A DNA stretch of 64,000 bases. Source: Rhodopseudomonas sp. BAL398. GTDB taxonomy: Bacteria; Pseudomonadota; Alphaproteobacteria; Rhizobiales; Xanthobacteraceae. Below, piece after piece: positions 27,160 to 38,036 of this stretch. Within the stretch, counting starts at the first letter, position 1, and each line of letters opens with the position of its first letter. A program made the position numbers and the translations under genes. The notes below the pieces were generated by a model that saw only the letters and a program-made list of their open reading frames with translations, did no database searches and was not told the origin of the DNA. The stretch is taken from contig NZ_CP133111.1 of NCBI RefSeq assembly GCF_033001325.1, positions 1,984,001 to 2,048,000 on the forward strand, read 5' to 3'.

Positions 27160-28452
27160 CTACTGAATCGCCTTGCCGTACAACAGATTGGGCAGGAAGG
27201 TGGAGATCTCCGGAATATAGGTGATGATCATCAGGAAGCTGAGCAGCACCATCAGCCAGGGGAAGGCGGCGCGCACCACCGCCGTCAGCGGCATCCCGGT
27301 AATGCCGGAGGCGACGAACAGATTGAGCCCGACCGGCGGCGTCACCAGTCCGATCTCCATATTCACCACATAGACGATGCCGAGATGGATCGGATCGATC
27401 CCGAGCTTCATTGCCGTCGGAAACAGGATCGGCGCGGTGATCAACACGATCGCCGTCGGATCCATGAAATTGCCGGCCACCAGCAGGATGACGTTGACGA
27501 TCAGCAGGAATTGCCACGGCGACAATTGCGCATCGATGATCAGCCGGGCGATGTCCTGCGGGATCTGCGCGGTGGTCAACACGTGGGCGAACAGGAAGGC
27601 GTTGCAGATGATGAACATCAGCATCACCGAGACCCGGCCGGAATCCAGCAGCACCTGCGGCACGTCGGTCAGCTTCAAATCGCCATAGATGAAGACCGCG
27701 GCGACAAAGGCATAGACCGCCGCCACCGCGGCGGCTTCGGTCGGCGTGAAGATGCCGCCATAGATGCCGCCCATCACGATGACGATCAGCATCAACCCCC
27801 ACAGCGCCTCGCGGAACAGGCCCAGCCGCTCGCGCCACGAGGCCTTGGGCTGACCCGGCAGCTTCAGGATGCGCGCGGCGATATAGATCGCCACCATCAG
27901 CGCCAGGCCGAGCAGCAGGCCCGGCACGATGCCGGCGATGAACAGCCGGCCCACCGAGGTTTCGGTGGCGGCGGCAAACACCACCATGACGATCGAGGGC
28001 GGAATCAGAATGCCCAGCGTGCCGGCATTGACGATGACGCCGGTGGCGAAGGCCTGGCTATAGCCGACCTTGACCATGCCGGCGATCACGATCGAACCGA
28101 TCGCCACCACGGTCGCGGGCGACGATCCCGACACCGCGGCGAACAGCATACAGGCCAGCACCGAGGCGATCGCCAACCCGCCCGGCAGATGACCGACCGC
28201 CGCGATGGCGAAATTGATCATGCGCTTGGCGACGCCGCCGGTGGTGAGGAAATTGCCGGCCAGAATGAAGAACGGAATCGCCAGCAGGGTGAACTGCTCG
28301 GTGGTCTGGAAGAATTTCAGCGTCAGCGACGCCAGGCTGTCATGCTCGAACAGCAGGATCGTCAGGATCGACGACAGGCCAAGCGCCATCGCGATCGGCA
28401 GGCCGAGGCCGAGGCACGCCAGCAGCGTGACGAACAGGAAGACTGTGTTCAT
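27160..28452 (-). CDS. dctM: TRAP transporter large permease DctM
   Basis: A 430-residue protein with about 12 helices, typical of DctM (conserved AIPFFILAGNFLTTGGVAKR, GSSPATVVAIGSIV and TPPVGLNLFVASGI). It forms the ion-coupled channel of a tripartite periplasmic transporter. It overlaps dctQ by four bases (ATGA). The gene order P-Q-M on the minus strand is the standard TRAP operon. Substrate: a carboxylate, by family. Confidence 0.94.
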   Translation of the reverse strand: MNTVFLFVTLLACLGLGLPIAMALGLSSILTILLFEHDSLASLTLKFFQTTEQFTLLAIPFFILAGNFLTTGGVAKRMINFAIAAVGHLPGGLAIASVLACMLFAAVSGSSPATVVAIGSIVIAGMVKVGYSQAFATGVIVNAGTLGILIPPSIVMVVFAAATETSVGRLFIAGIVPGLLLGLALMVAIYIAARILKLPGQPKASWRERLGLFREALWGLMLIVIVMGGIYGGIFTPTEAAAVAAVYAFVAAVFIYGDLKLTDVPQVLLDSGRVSVMLMFIICNAFLFAHVLTTAQIPQDIARLIIDAQLSPWQFLLIVNVILLVAGNFMDPTAIVLITAPILFPTAMKLGIDPIHLGIVYVVNMEIGLVTPPVGLNLFVASGITGMPLTAVVRAAFPWLMVLLSFLMIITYIPEISTFLPNLLYGKAIQ

Positions 28453-29006
28453 CGCTGCACCGTCGTGGCATCGAGTTCGCCGTGATGGGGAACGTGGTGG
28501 ACCGCTTCGCGGGCTTCGTCGGCGAGCTCATAGCCCTCCGATTGGCCGGTGATGATGCGCCAGCCCATTTCGCAAAGCCGGATGAACAGCGCGATGAAGC
28601 CGAGCGGCAGGCAGATGCTGAGGATCCAGCGCTTGACCGGAATGTCCTCGGCCTCGATGTCGATGATCATCATGCGGTTGATGTATTCGATCGAGCCGTA
28701 GATCATCAGCGCCGCATAGGCCAGCGCCAGCAGCACGACGATGACGCCGACGACGCGACGACCCGTCGGCGGCAGCAATTTCACCGCGGCATCAACGCCG
28801 ATATGGGCGCGGACGCGAACGCAATAGGAAATCCCGATCATGATCAGCCAGGCGAACAGATAGAAGTTCGCCTCCAGCGCCCAGATGAAGCCGGAGTTGA
28901 AGCCGTAGCGCAGCACGACCTGCAGGAATGTCAGCAACGTCATCACGCCGAGAATGAAGGCGATCAGGCCCTCCTCGATGCGATGCACCACCTCACGTAC
29001 CGACAC
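28449..29006 (-). CDS. dctQ: TRAP transporter small permease DctQ
   Basis: A 185-residue protein with four hydrophobic helices and the DctQ features RYGFNSGFIWALEANFYLFAW (residues ~35-55) and VRAHIGVDAA. It is the small membrane partner of DctM. It follows dctP after 79 bases and overlaps dctM. The C-terminal ~25 residues are a hydrophilic tail. Confidence 0.92.
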   Translation of the reverse strand: MSVREVVHRIEEGLIAFILGVMTLLTFLQVVLRYGFNSGFIWALEANFYLFAWLIMIGISYCVRVRAHIGVDAAVKLLPPTGRRVVGVIVVLLALAYAALMIYGSIEYINRMMIIDIEAEDIPVKRWILSICLPLGFIALFIRLCEMGWRIITGQSEGYELADEAREAVHHVPHHGELDATTVQR

Positions 29007-29085
29007 CGGCGCCCCCTCGTCCTGTTTCCTGACCGCGAATGGACGACGGACGCGGTTGACCCGCGACCGTCGCCCGTTGCTGTTG

Positions 29086-30174
<1,089 letters not shown>

Positions 30175-30224
30175 CTATTGCCCGTTAGCAGGAAGCCCGT
30201 CAAAAGATTGTTGCAACGCAAAAG

Positions 30225-30252
30225 AAAAGGCAGCGTCCGGACGCTGCCTTTT
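30225..30252 (-). terminator. leuA intrinsic terminator
   Basis: A perfect 28-base palindrome, AAAAGGCAGCGTCC followed by its exact complement, lies 35 bases beyond the leuA stop and ends in TTTT in both directions. It ends leuA and may also block read-through toward dctP. Confidence 0.85.
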
Positions 30253-30286
30253 CCACACCTATTCAGCACCAGCTAGCGGTCTGCAA

Positions 30287-31852
30287 TCAGCTCGCCGCGG
30301 CCTCGACCGCGGGCACGTCGCGCTGGCGCTTCATGACGATCTTGTTCAGCGCGCCGAGATAGGCCTTGGCCGATGCCACCAGCGTATCGGGGTCAGCCGC
30401 CCGCGCCGTCATCGAGCGGCCCTCATGCGACAATCTGACCGAGACCTCGGCCTGAGCGTCGGTGCCCTCGGTGACGGCATGGACCTGATACAGTTCCAGC
30501 TTGGCCTCGTGCGGCACCAGTGCCTTGATGCAGTTGAACACCGCGTCGACCGGGCCGTTGCCCTCGGCTTCCTCGATCCGGATCTGGCCGTCGACGTCGA
30601 GCTTCATGGTGGCGCGCTGCGGGCCGTGAGTGCCGGCGATCACCGTCAGCGATACCAGCTTGATGACATCCTGGGCATGCATCAACTCTTCGTCGACCAG
30701 CGCCTCGATGTCCTCGTCATAGACGTCCTTCTTGCGGTCGGCCAATGTCTTGAAGCGGACGAACACGTCTTCGATCTGGTTGCGCGACAGCTTATAGCCC
30801 AGCGCCTCCAGCTTGTGGATCAGTCCGGCGCGGCCGGAATGCTTGCCCATCACCAAGGAGGTGCCCTTCACGCCGACGGTTTCGGGCAGCATGATCTCAT
30901 AGGTCTGGGCGTTCTTGATCATGCCGTCCTGGTGGATGCCGCTCTCATGCGCGAAGGCATTGCGGCCGACGATCGCCTTGTTGTACTGCACCGGGAACGA
31001 GGTCGCCGCCGACACCGCCTTGGAGGCGAAGGTCAGCATCGTGCTTTCGATCTTGTTCCAGTACGGCATCTTGTCCTGCCGCACCCGCATCGCCATCACC
31101 ACTTCCTCCAGCGCGGCATTGCCGGCGCGCTCGCCGATGCCGTTGAGGGTGCATTCGATCTGCCGGGCGCCGCCGCGCACGCCGGCCAGCGAATTGGCCA
31201 CCGCCATGCCCAGATCGTCATGGCAATGCACCGAGAACACCGCCTTGTCGGAATTCGGCACGGTCTCGCGCACCCTCTTGAACAGCTCGCAATATTCCTC
31301 CGGCACCGCATAGCCCACGGTGTCGGGCAGGTTGATGGTGGTGGCGCCGGCCTTGATCGCGGCCTCGACGCAGCGGCACAGGAAATCGAATTCGGTGCGG
31401 GTGGAGTCCTCGGCCGACCATTCGACGTCGTCGGTGTGGTTGCGCGCCCGGGTCACCGACGAGATCACCATCTCGTAGACTTCCGGCGCTTCCATCTTCA
31501 GCTTGTACTTCATGTGCACCGGCGAGGTGGACAGGAAGGTGTGGATGCGGCCGCGCCCGGCCGGCTTGATCGCTTCGGCGCAGCGGTCAATGTCCTTGTG
31601 GGCGGCGCGCGACAATCCGCAGATCACCGAATTCTTGGCGCGCTTGGCGATCTCGTGGACCGCCTCGAAATCGCCGTCGGAGGCGAACGGGTAGCCGGCC
31701 TCAATGATGTCGACGCCCATCTGGTCCAGCATCGCCGCGACCTTGAGCTTCTCCTCGAAGGTCATGGTGGCGCCGGGGCACTGCTCGCCGTCGCGCAATG
31801 TGGTGTCGAAAATAACGACGCGGTCCTTGGCGGACTTGGATTCGGTGGTCAT
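30287..31852 (-). CDS. leuA: 2-isopropylmalate synthase LeuA
   Basis: This 521-residue enzyme condenses acetyl-CoA and 2-oxoisovalerate, the first step of leucine synthesis. The catalytic domain has FDTTLRDGEQCPGATM, the metal site VHCHDDLGMAVANS and GIGERAGNAALEE; the C-terminal ~130 residues (from about VSLTVIAGTHGPQRATMKL) form the leucine-sensing regulatory domain. ATG 31852 gives the family's N-terminus. It is monocistronic, with its own terminator and a leucine-rich leader peptide 100 bases upstream. Confidence 0.96.
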   Translation of the reverse strand: MTTESKSAKDRVVIFDTTLRDGEQCPGATMTFEEKLKVAAMLDQMGVDIIEAGYPFASDGDFEAVHEIAKRAKNSVICGLSRAAHKDIDRCAEAIKPAGRGRIHTFLSTSPVHMKYKLKMEAPEVYEMVISSVTRARNHTDDVEWSAEDSTRTEFDFLCRCVEAAIKAGATTINLPDTVGYAVPEEYCELFKRVRETVPNSDKAVFSVHCHDDLGMAVANSLAGVRGGARQIECTLNGIGERAGNAALEEVVMAMRVRQDKMPYWNKIESTMLTFASKAVSAATSFPVQYNKAIVGRNAFAHESGIHQDGMIKNAQTYEIMLPETVGVKGTSLVMGKHSGRAGLIHKLEALGYKLSRNQIEDVFVRFKTLADRKKDVYDEDIEALVDEELMHAQDVIKLVSLTVIAGTHGPQRATMKLDVDGQIRIEEAEGNGPVDAVFNCIKALVPHEAKLELYQVHAVTEGTDAQAEVSVRLSHEGRSMTARAADPDTLVASAKAYLGALNKIVMKRQRDVPAVEAAAS

Positions 31853-31916
31853 GGATTTATTCCTTTGGTCGGGCGCCGCACTGCGGGGCGCTGGAGGGAT
31901 CTGGCTGTCTCGCGAA

Positions 31917-31959
31917 CCCCTGAGCGCCCAGGCAAAAATGCCCAGCCGGCCCTCAGGGG
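31917..31959 (-). promoter_or_regulatory. leuA attenuator structures
   Basis: Between the leader peptide and leuA two alternative pairings are possible. CCCCTGAG (31917-31924) pairs with CTCAGGGG (31952-31959), and inside it GGCA (31931-31934) pairs with TGCC (31939-31942) around an A/T tract. In the leftward direction the inner hairpin region is next to five T residues. A further GATGGCGG-aaa-CCGCCATC hairpin lies at 32049-32067, upstream of the leader. The exact terminator/antiterminator assignment is not certain. Confidence 0.55.
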
Positions 31960-32000
31960 CAGATAAGAAGCAGCAGCCCGCCAAGAGGAAGGGTGGCCAT
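31953..32000 (-). CDS. Leucine leader peptide of leuA
   Basis: A 15-codon reading frame, MATLPLGGLLLLICP, that carries six leucine codons, four of them consecutive (CTG CTG CTT CTT), and then a stop at the foot of mutually exclusive hairpins. This is the classical layout of ribosome-mediated attenuation: when leucyl-tRNA is short, the ribosome stalls on the Leu run and leuA is transcribed. The ribosome-binding site is weak. Comparable leaders are known upstream of leuA and ilv genes in proteobacteria. Confidence 0.8.
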   Translation of the reverse strand: MATLPLGGLLLLICP

Positions 32001-32245
32001 CGCGCCGAAACAGGCGTCGGACCGGGGCGCAGCCGGAATCACGTCGGCGATGGCGGAAACCGCCATCCCGTGAACTCCAGCCCTGTCGCCGCGAATCAGC
32101 ATTGCCACACCTTCTGGGTCCTATCGTCGCCGACAACCGTTTAGGGTCTGTTGACAACGCTGTCCCATCGCCTGTTTAGAGCGAATATCGACAGCTCGCA
32201 ACGCCTAAAACCCGGCAGCAACACTGACCTAAATCTCGACCGTCC

Positions 32246-33937
32246 TCACGCCGCCCGCACGGCGCCGAGGAACTTGTTGACCTCGGTCTTGAGCCGGTTG
32301 CTATCGCCCGACAGCGACTGCGCCGCCGTCAGTACCAGGCCCGAGGCCTGACCGGCCTCGCTGGCACCGCGTTGCACATCGGTGATGTTGGAGGAGACCT
32401 GCTGGGTGCCCTGCGCCGCCAGCTGCACATTGCGGGAGATTTCCTGGGTCGCGGCGCCCTGCTCTTCGACCGCCGAGGCGATGGTCGCGGAGATCTCCGA
32501 CATCCGCCCGATGGTCTCGCCGATCTCCCGGATCGCCGCGACCGAATCCTGCGTCGCGGTCTGGATGCCGCCGATCTGCGCGCTGATTTCGCCCGTGGCC
32601 TTGGCGGTCTGTTCGGCCAGCGTCTTGACCTCGGAGGCCACCACCGCAAAGCCGCGGCCGGCCTCCCCGGCCCGCGCCGCCTCGATGGTCGCATTCAGCG
32701 CCAGCAGATTGGTCTGACCCGCGATGGTGTTGATCAGCTCCACCACATCGCCGATCCTAGCTGCGGCCTTGGCCAGTTCTCCGACCCGGGCATTGGTGCT
32801 TTGCGCCTGGCCCACCGCCTCACTGGCGATCCGCGCCGATTCCTGAACCTGGCGGCTGATCTCGTTGACAGAGGACGACATTTCCTCGGTGGCAGACGCC
32901 ACCGATTGAACATTGGTGGAGGCCTCTTCCGAAGCTGCCGACACCATGATGGTCAACTCCTCGGCCCGCACCGCGGTCGCCGACAAGGTCCCCGCCGACG
33001 CTTCCAGCTCGGTTGAAGCCGCCGCGACCGTCTCGACGATCTCGCCGATCATCGCCTCGAAGTCGGTGGTGATGCGGTCGACCCGATGTCCACGTTCGAT
33101 CTTGGCCTCGGCCTCGGCCGCGGCCGCGGCGTCGGCGGCCTTCTTGTCGATCAGCGCCTGCTTGAACAGCTGCAGCGAATCCGCCATCGCGCCGATCTCG
33201 GTCGTCTCGCCCTGATGCGGCACCACCGCGGTCAGATCGCCCGAGCCGAGCAGCTGCATCGGCTTGATGATCGAGGCAATGCCGCTGGAGACGTCGCGGA
33301 CCAGATAGATCGCGAGACCGACCCCGACCACCACCGAAATGCCGAGGATCGACACGATCAGCAGAAACGCGGAACCATAGGTCCGGGTTCCGGCTGCGAC
33401 CGCCGCATCAGCACCGGTCCGATTCAGGTCGGTCATCTGGTCGAGTAGTTCGTCGGCCGTCATGCCGATCTTGTTGACCGTCGTCTCGTTGAGTTCATTG
33501 GCGTCGTGGGGAAGCTTGCCGAGGCTGTTGCGCGACAATTCCAGCACCTGATCGCCACCCTTGACGTAGTTGTCCCACTCCCGGCTCCACTCGGCGTACA
33601 TCGCCCGCTCTTTCGCGGTGCTGATCAGTCCCTCATAGGTCTTGCGGATGGTGGCGATCTCGCCGACGGTCTGGTCCAGTCGTTTCTGCGCCTTGGATTT
33701 CTGTTCCGGCGTCTCGCCCAGCATGTGCTTGCGGACCAGGTTGCGGTAAGTAATCGTTCCCGAGCGCAGATCGCCCAAAGCCCGCACACTGGGCAGCCAA
33801 CTCGACTGGATATTCACGGCGCCGGCATTGATGGCCCCCATATTCCGGATCGCGAGCAGACCCATGCCGGTCAATGCAAGCAGCAGGAGCGCAACCACAA
33901 TGGTGATCTTGGTACGGATCGAGAGTGAGGCCAACAT
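32246..33937 (-). CDS. Methyl-accepting chemotaxis protein
   Basis: A 563-residue chemoreceptor. N-terminal membrane helix (residues ~10-30), periplasmic four-helix-bundle sensor domain of about 150 residues, second helix (~188-212), HAMP domain, then the cytoplasmic signalling domain with the conserved hairpin tip [34 protein letters not shown]. No C-terminal NWETF pentapeptide. The ligand is unknown. It stands alone, 400 bases from bioB, which is divergent. Confidence 0.92.
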   Translation of the reverse strand: MLASLSIRTKITIVVALLLLALTGMGLLAIRNMGAINAGAVNIQSSWLPSVRALGDLRSGTITYRNLVRKHMLGETPEQKSKAQKRLDQTVGEIATIRKTYEGLISTAKERAMYAEWSREWDNYVKGGDQVLELSRNSLGKLPHDANELNETTVNKIGMTADELLDQMTDLNRTGADAAVAAGTRTYGSAFLLIVSILGISVVVGVGLAIYLVRDVSSGIASIIKPMQLLGSGDLTAVVPHQGETTEIGAMADSLQLFKQALIDKKAADAAAAAEAEAKIERGHRVDRITTDFEAMIGEIVETVAAASTELEASAGTLSATAVRAEELTIMVSAASEEASTNVQSVASATEEMSSSVNEISRQVQESARIASEAVGQAQSTNARVGELAKAAARIGDVVELINTIAGQTNLLALNATIEAARAGEAGRGFAVVASEVKTLAEQTAKATGEISAQIGGIQTATQDSVAAIREIGETIGRMSEISATIASAVEEQGAATQEISRNVQLAAQGTQQVSSNITDVQRGASEAGQASGLVLTAAQSLSGDSNRLKTEVNKFLGAVRAA

Positions 33938-34109
33938 TTCAGAATCCTTCGGTCGTCAGCGGCGCTGCTATGACCGGCCAAGGATGGCGGAGAAGAAGCG
34001 CGTACCGCCGGAACCTGAACCTGAGGCAACAATACAAGGTTAATTTTTCCGCCAAGTGGAACCAGCGGGCGCCCCAAACTGGCCGATAGTCTTTAGACTT
34101 TGGACTAGC

Positions 34110-34180
34110 AAGGACAGCAATGGTTCGACCAGCTCGGCCTCGAACCGCGCGACGATCACGGCGTGCACAGCCACGCCTGA
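34110..34180 (+). pseudogene. Remnant copy of the bioB 3' end
   Basis: These 71 bases match the last 72 bases of the intact bioB (35283-35354) at about 63 positions with one single-base gap, including a run of 27 identical bases, and keep the stop codon. The reading frame would end [18 protein letters not shown]. Similarity continues for about 40 bases beyond the stop (GACGCG... and CGCGCCGGCG motifs). The rest of the 409-base stretch 33938-34346 holds no other recognised feature. Confidence 0.75.
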
Positions 34181-34346
34181 GCGACAAGACGCGGCAAAGC
34201 TGACGCGTCGCGCCGGCGAGCTTTGCCAAACCGCGTACTGGCCCGAACTACAGCCGTTGCCGTCGACCGAAACGGCGGGGTTCCAATCGCACCCGGTAGC
34301 CTTTATCGTCTGGCCGCAATCGCCTTTCCCGCCTCCGGAGTCCATC

Positions 34347-35354
34347 TTGAACAGCATCGACATGCTAAACTTGGCCGCCACGCTGCCCACCATCCGCCAT
34401 GACTGGTCCAGCAGCGAGGCCGCCGCGATCTATCACGCGCCGTTCATGGACCTGGTGTTCCGCGCCCAGACGATCCATCGCCAGAGCTTCAACCCGAACC
34501 AGGTGCAGTGCAATCAGCTGCTGAATATCAAAACCGGCGGCTGCGCCGAGGATTGCGGCTATTGCAGCCAGTCCGCGCATCACGACACCGCGCTGCCGGC
34601 CTCGAAGCTGATGGACCCGGCCGCGGTGATCGCCGGCGCCGCGGCGGCGAAAGCCAGCGGTGCGACGCGTTATTGCATGGGCGCGGCGTGGCGTTCGCCG
34701 AAGGATCGCGACATGGGTCCGGTGATCGAAATGGTCAAGGGCGTGCGCGCGCTCGGCATGGAGACCTGCATGACGCTCGGCATGCTGAGCGACGATCAGG
34801 CGCGCCAGCTCGCCGATGCCGGTCTCGACTACTACAACCACAACATCGATACCTCGGAGGCCTATTATCCCTCGGTGGTGCAGACCCGCAGCTTCGGCGA
34901 CCGCCTCGACACGCTGCAGCGGGTCCACGACGCCGGCATCAAGGTGTGCTGCGGCGGCATTCTCGGCCTCGGCGAAAAGCCGACCGATCGCGTCGAGATG
35001 CTGCGGACGCTGGCCAACCTGCCAAACCATCCCGAGAGCGTGCCGATCAACATGCTGATCCCGATTAAGGGCACACCGCTGGCCGACGCCGCGCCGGTCG
35101 ATCCGATCGCGTTCGTGCGCACCATCGCGCTGGCGCGCATCCTGATGCCGGCATCGGACGTGCGTCTCGCCGCCGGCCGCACCGCGATGTCCGACGAGAT
35201 GCAGGCGCTGTGCTTCCTCGCCGGCGCCAATTCGATCTTCATCGGCGAGCAGCTGTTGACCACGCCAAACCCCGGCGAGACCAAGGACCGGCAATTGTTC
35301 GACCGACTCGGGATCGAACCGCGCGACGATCACGGCGTGCCCAGCCAAGCCTGA
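34347..35354 (+). CDS. bioB: Biotin synthase BioB
   Basis: This 335-residue radical SAM enzyme inserts sulfur into dethiobiotin. The [4Fe-4S] motif is CAEDCGYC (Cys66, Cys70, Cys73) and the family blocks [12 protein letters not shown] and [13 protein letters not shown] (around the [2Fe-2S] site ligands) are intact. The start is TTG 34347, chosen because GGAG sits exactly six bases before it; ATG 34362 lies 21 bases from that site and has none of its own. No other bio genes are adjacent. Confidence 0.92.
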   Translation: MNSIDMLNLAATLPTIRHDWSSSEAAAIYHAPFMDLVFRAQTIHRQSFNPNQVQCNQLLNIKTGGCAEDCGYCSQSAHHDTALPASKLMDPAAVIAGAAAAKASGATRYCMGAAWRSPKDRDMGPVIEMVKGVRALGMETCMTLGMLSDDQARQLADAGLDYYNHNIDTSEAYYPSVVQTRSFGDRLDTLQRVHDAGIKVCCGGILGLGEKPTDRVEMLRTLANLPNHPESVPINMLIPIKGTPLADAAPVDPIAFVRTIALARILMPASDVRLAAGRTAMSDEMQALCFLAGANSIFIGEQLLTTPNPGETKDRQLFDRLGIEPRDDHGVPSQA

Positions 35355-35385
35355 CGCGACCAAGCCTGACGCGGCGCGCCGGCGC

Positions 35386-36096
35386 TCAGGCGCCGCGCGT
35401 CGCCATGTGGTCGATGAAGGCGGTGACGAAGCGCGGCATCGCCGCGGTGAAGTCGCGGCGATCGCGCACCGGATGGATCGCCACCAGTTCGGGTTCTGTC
35501 TGCCGCGCCAGATTGCCGGCGATCCGGTCGCAAAGCGCTTGCCCCGGCAGATCGACCGAAAGAATCCGCAGCATCGCTACCAGCGCGCCGCTGACGACGC
35601 AGTCCCAATGCCCGGCCGCCCGATAATCGGCGGGCGTCAGCCCGGTTTCCTCCTCGACCTCGCGCGCCACGCTGGCGGCGATATCGACCGCCGCGCCGCA
35701 CAGATCGTTGCGGTCGGGGGTGCCACCCGGGAAATAGACCCGGCCGGCATTGGCGGTGTGCGGCCCCATCTCGCCGAGCGCGAAGGCGCCGTCGTTGCCG
35801 CGCAGCGCGCCCATGCCGAAGCCGTTGATCACGCTGCGATCGGGAAAGCCCCAATCGCGCCAGGCCAGAAAGCTGGCGAAGTCGGTCTCGAAGTAATCGG
35901 CGCGCAGCCGATCCGCCGTAAACACCGGGTTGCGCGCCAGCAGGATGCGGCCGTTCCACAGCTCGGGCTTTTCGGCGCGCTTGCGGGCGAAATGCGCGTC
36001 GATCTCGGCGCGGCGCGCCTGCGCGAACGGCCAGACCCAGCCGTCGCAGGTCAGGTCGAGCTCGGTGACCCGGTGAATCGCGACCGCCTCGGTCAT
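35386..36096 (-). CDS. Nudix-hydrolase-like protein with degenerate box
   Basis: A 236-residue protein. Around residue 140 it has the second half of a Nudix box, AREVEEETGL (RE-x-x-EE-x-G), preceded by the typical GRVYFPGGTPD; but the positions expected for the first glycine and glutamate of GX5EX7REUXEEXGU are occupied by Asp and Val. It may still bind metal through the REVEEE segment. Substrate is unknown. It converges on bioB and starts 22 bases from the ABC binding-protein stop, so it could be co-transcribed with that operon. Confidence 0.7.
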   Translation of the reverse strand: MTEAVAIHRVTELDLTCDGWVWPFAQARRAEIDAHFARKRAEKPELWNGRILLARNPVFTADRLRADYFETDFASFLAWRDWGFPDRSVINGFGMGALRGNDGAFALGEMGPHTANAGRVYFPGGTPDRNDLCGAAVDIAASVAREVEEETGLTPADYRAAGHWDCVVSGALVAMLRILSVDLPGQALCDRIAGNLARQTEPELVAIHPVRDRRDFTAAMPRFVTAFIDHMATRGA

Positions 36097-36118
36097 GGCA
36101 GCGATCGCGGCTTGCGGA

Positions 36119-37147
36119 CTATTTCGCCTTCATCCCGGTGGTCTGGGCGCCCTGCTCGACGAAACGGTTGGTGTAGGTCTTGGTGACGTCGATCTTCGCC
36201 TTGGCGACCTCGGGCGAACTCTCGGCAAACACCGCCAGCACCGCCTCGGCGCCCTTGGGGTCCATCTTGCCGGTCAGCGAATACATCGGCAGGGTGTTTT
36301 TCAGCGCCGCCAGATACAACGCCGGATCCTGGCCGACCATGCCGGGCGGCATCTTGGCCATGATCTCCTCGGGCGTATGGCTGTGGATCCAGCCCAGCGT
36401 CGCCACGATGGCATTGGTGAGCGCCTGCGCCTCTTTCTCGTGCGCGGCGATCCAGGCCGTGGTCGCGTAGAGCGCGCCACCCGGATAGTCGCCACCGAAC
36501 ACCGCCTGGGTGTCGTGCTCGGTGCGGGTATCGCTGAGAATCCGCAAATCCTTGTGCTCGCCCTGCAGCACGGTCACCGCCGGATCGAGCATCACCGCGG
36601 CGTCGATCTGGCCCTGCTGCATCGCCGCGACCGAAGTGGCGCCGAGGCCGACACCGATCACCGCGACGCTGGCCGGGTCGACGCCGTTCTTGTTCAACAG
36701 ATATTTGAGAAAGAAATCGGTCGACGAGCCCGGCGCGCTGACGCCGACCTTCTTGCCGGCGAGATCCTTGATCGATTTAATATCCGACGTCCGCCCCGGC
36801 GCCACCGCCAGCACCAGGCCGGGATAGCGGTCATAGACCACGAAGGCCTGCATCGACTGGTTCTTGGCGGCGATGTTGACGCAGTGGTCGAAATAGCCCG
36901 ACACCACGTCGGCGCTGCCGCCGAGCACCGCCCGCAACGCATGCGAGCCGCCCTTGAGATCGACCAGCTCGACGCTGACGCCGGCCTTGTCGTATTCGCC
37001 GAGCTGCTTGGCCAGCACCGTCGGCAGATAGCACAGGCAGGCGCCGCCGCCGATCGCCATCGTCACCTTGCTCTGCGCCGCGGCAATGCCGCTCGTCAGC
37101 GTCAACGCCATCAGCGTCGCCAGCAGCCTGCCCAAAATCGAAGTCAT
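36119..37147 (-). CDS. NitT/TauT-family ABC transporter substrate-binding protein
   Basis: A 342-residue exported protein (signal peptide TSILGRLLATLMALTLTSGIAAA). It has the SsuA/TauA/NMT1-type fold features: KVTMAIGGGACLCYLPTVLAKQLGEYDKAGV, LKGGSHALRAVLGGSADVVSG and IKDLAGKKVGVSAPGSSTDFFLKYLL. An unusual double-cysteine-like CLCYLP sits near the substrate pocket. Family substrates include sulfonates, thiamine precursors and aromatic acids; the actual one is unknown. Downstream of permease and ATPase in the same direction. Confidence 0.85.
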   Translation of the reverse strand: MTSILGRLLATLMALTLTSGIAAAQSKVTMAIGGGACLCYLPTVLAKQLGEYDKAGVSVELVDLKGGSHALRAVLGGSADVVSGYFDHCVNIAAKNQSMQAFVVYDRYPGLVLAVAPGRTSDIKSIKDLAGKKVGVSAPGSSTDFFLKYLLNKNGVDPASVAVIGVGLGATSVAAMQQGQIDAAVMLDPAVTVLQGEHKDLRILSDTRTEHDTQAVFGGDYPGGALYATTAWIAAHEKEAQALTNAIVATLGWIHSHTPEEIMAKMPPGMVGQDPALYLAALKNTLPMYSLTGKMDPKGAEAVLAVFAESSPEVAKAKIDVTKTYTNRFVEQGAQTTGMKAK

Positions 37148-37201
37148 GGCGTTCTCCCAAATGTCTGTTGCGCCGAGGCTAGAACAAAGCCGCGACGAAC
37201 T

Positions 37202-37990
37202 CTAGCCTCGCGCCACCGACGTCCTCGGTTTCCAGATCAGCAGCCGGCGCTCGACCAGCGTCACCCCGACATCGATCAGGATCACGAAGGCCGACAGCAC
37301 GAACATGCCGGCGAATACGCCGGCGACGTCGAACACGCCCTCGGCCTGCTGGATCAGATAGCCGAGACCGGCGGCGGAACCGAGATATTCGCCGACCACC
37401 GCGCCGACCACGGCGAAGCCCACCGAGGTGTGCAGCGACGAAAACATCCAGGACAAAGCCGAGGGCCAGAACACATGCCGCACCAATTGCCGCTCGCTCA
37501 TCCCCAGCATCCGCGCATTGTCGACCAGCGTCGCATTGGTTTCCTTGACGCCCTGATAGACGTTGAAGAACACCACGAAGAACACCAGCGTCACGCCGAG
37601 CGCCACCTTCGACCAGATCCCGAGCCCCAGCCACAGCGTGAAGATCGGCGCCAGCACCACGCGGGGCAGCGCATTGGCCATTTTGACATAGGGGTCGAAC
37701 ACCGCGGCGATCAACGGCTTGCGGGCGAACCAGAAGCCGATCGTCACCCCGCCGACCGAGCCGATCACGAAGGCCAGCAACGATTCCCACAGCGTGATCG
37801 CCAGATGTTTCCAGATCACGCCGGAGACGAACCAGTCGACGATCTGCCTGGCGATATCGACCGGATTGGAAAAGAAAAACGGCGGCAGCAGCACGCGTCC
37901 GAACACCGGCACCGTGGCGAACAGCTGCCACAGCCCCAGCACCACCACGGCAACCAGCAATTGCAACGCGAGCAGCGTCAGGCGTGACAT
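37202..37990 (-). CDS. NitT/TauT-family ABC transporter permease
   Basis: A 262-residue permease of the SsuC type with about six helices and the EAA loop NARMLGMSERQLVRHVFWPSALSWMF that docks to the ATPase. It lies between the binding protein (54 bases downstream) and the ATPase, which is 241 bases upstream because a repeat element has been inserted in that spacer. Confidence 0.88.
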   Translation of the reverse strand: MSRLTLLALQLLVAVVVLGLWQLFATVPVFGRVLLPPFFFSNPVDIARQIVDWFVSGVIWKHLAITLWESLLAFVIGSVGGVTIGFWFARKPLIAAVFDPYVKMANALPRVVLAPIFTLWLGLGIWSKVALGVTLVFFVVFFNVYQGVKETNATLVDNARMLGMSERQLVRHVFWPSALSWMFSSLHTSVGFAVVGAVVGEYLGSAAGLGYLIQQAEGVFDVAGVFAGMFVLSAFVILIDVGVTLVERRLLIWKPRTSVARG

Positions 37991-38036
37991 GGCAAAGCTC
38001 CTTCAAGGCGCGAGGTGATCGCGGCGCCCGCCCGTC

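Noticed and set aside
36095-37987. 630-codon plus-strand frame opposite the ABC binding protein and permease
   Set aside because: Antisense to two well-recognised genes; the product shows no domain and no ribosome site.
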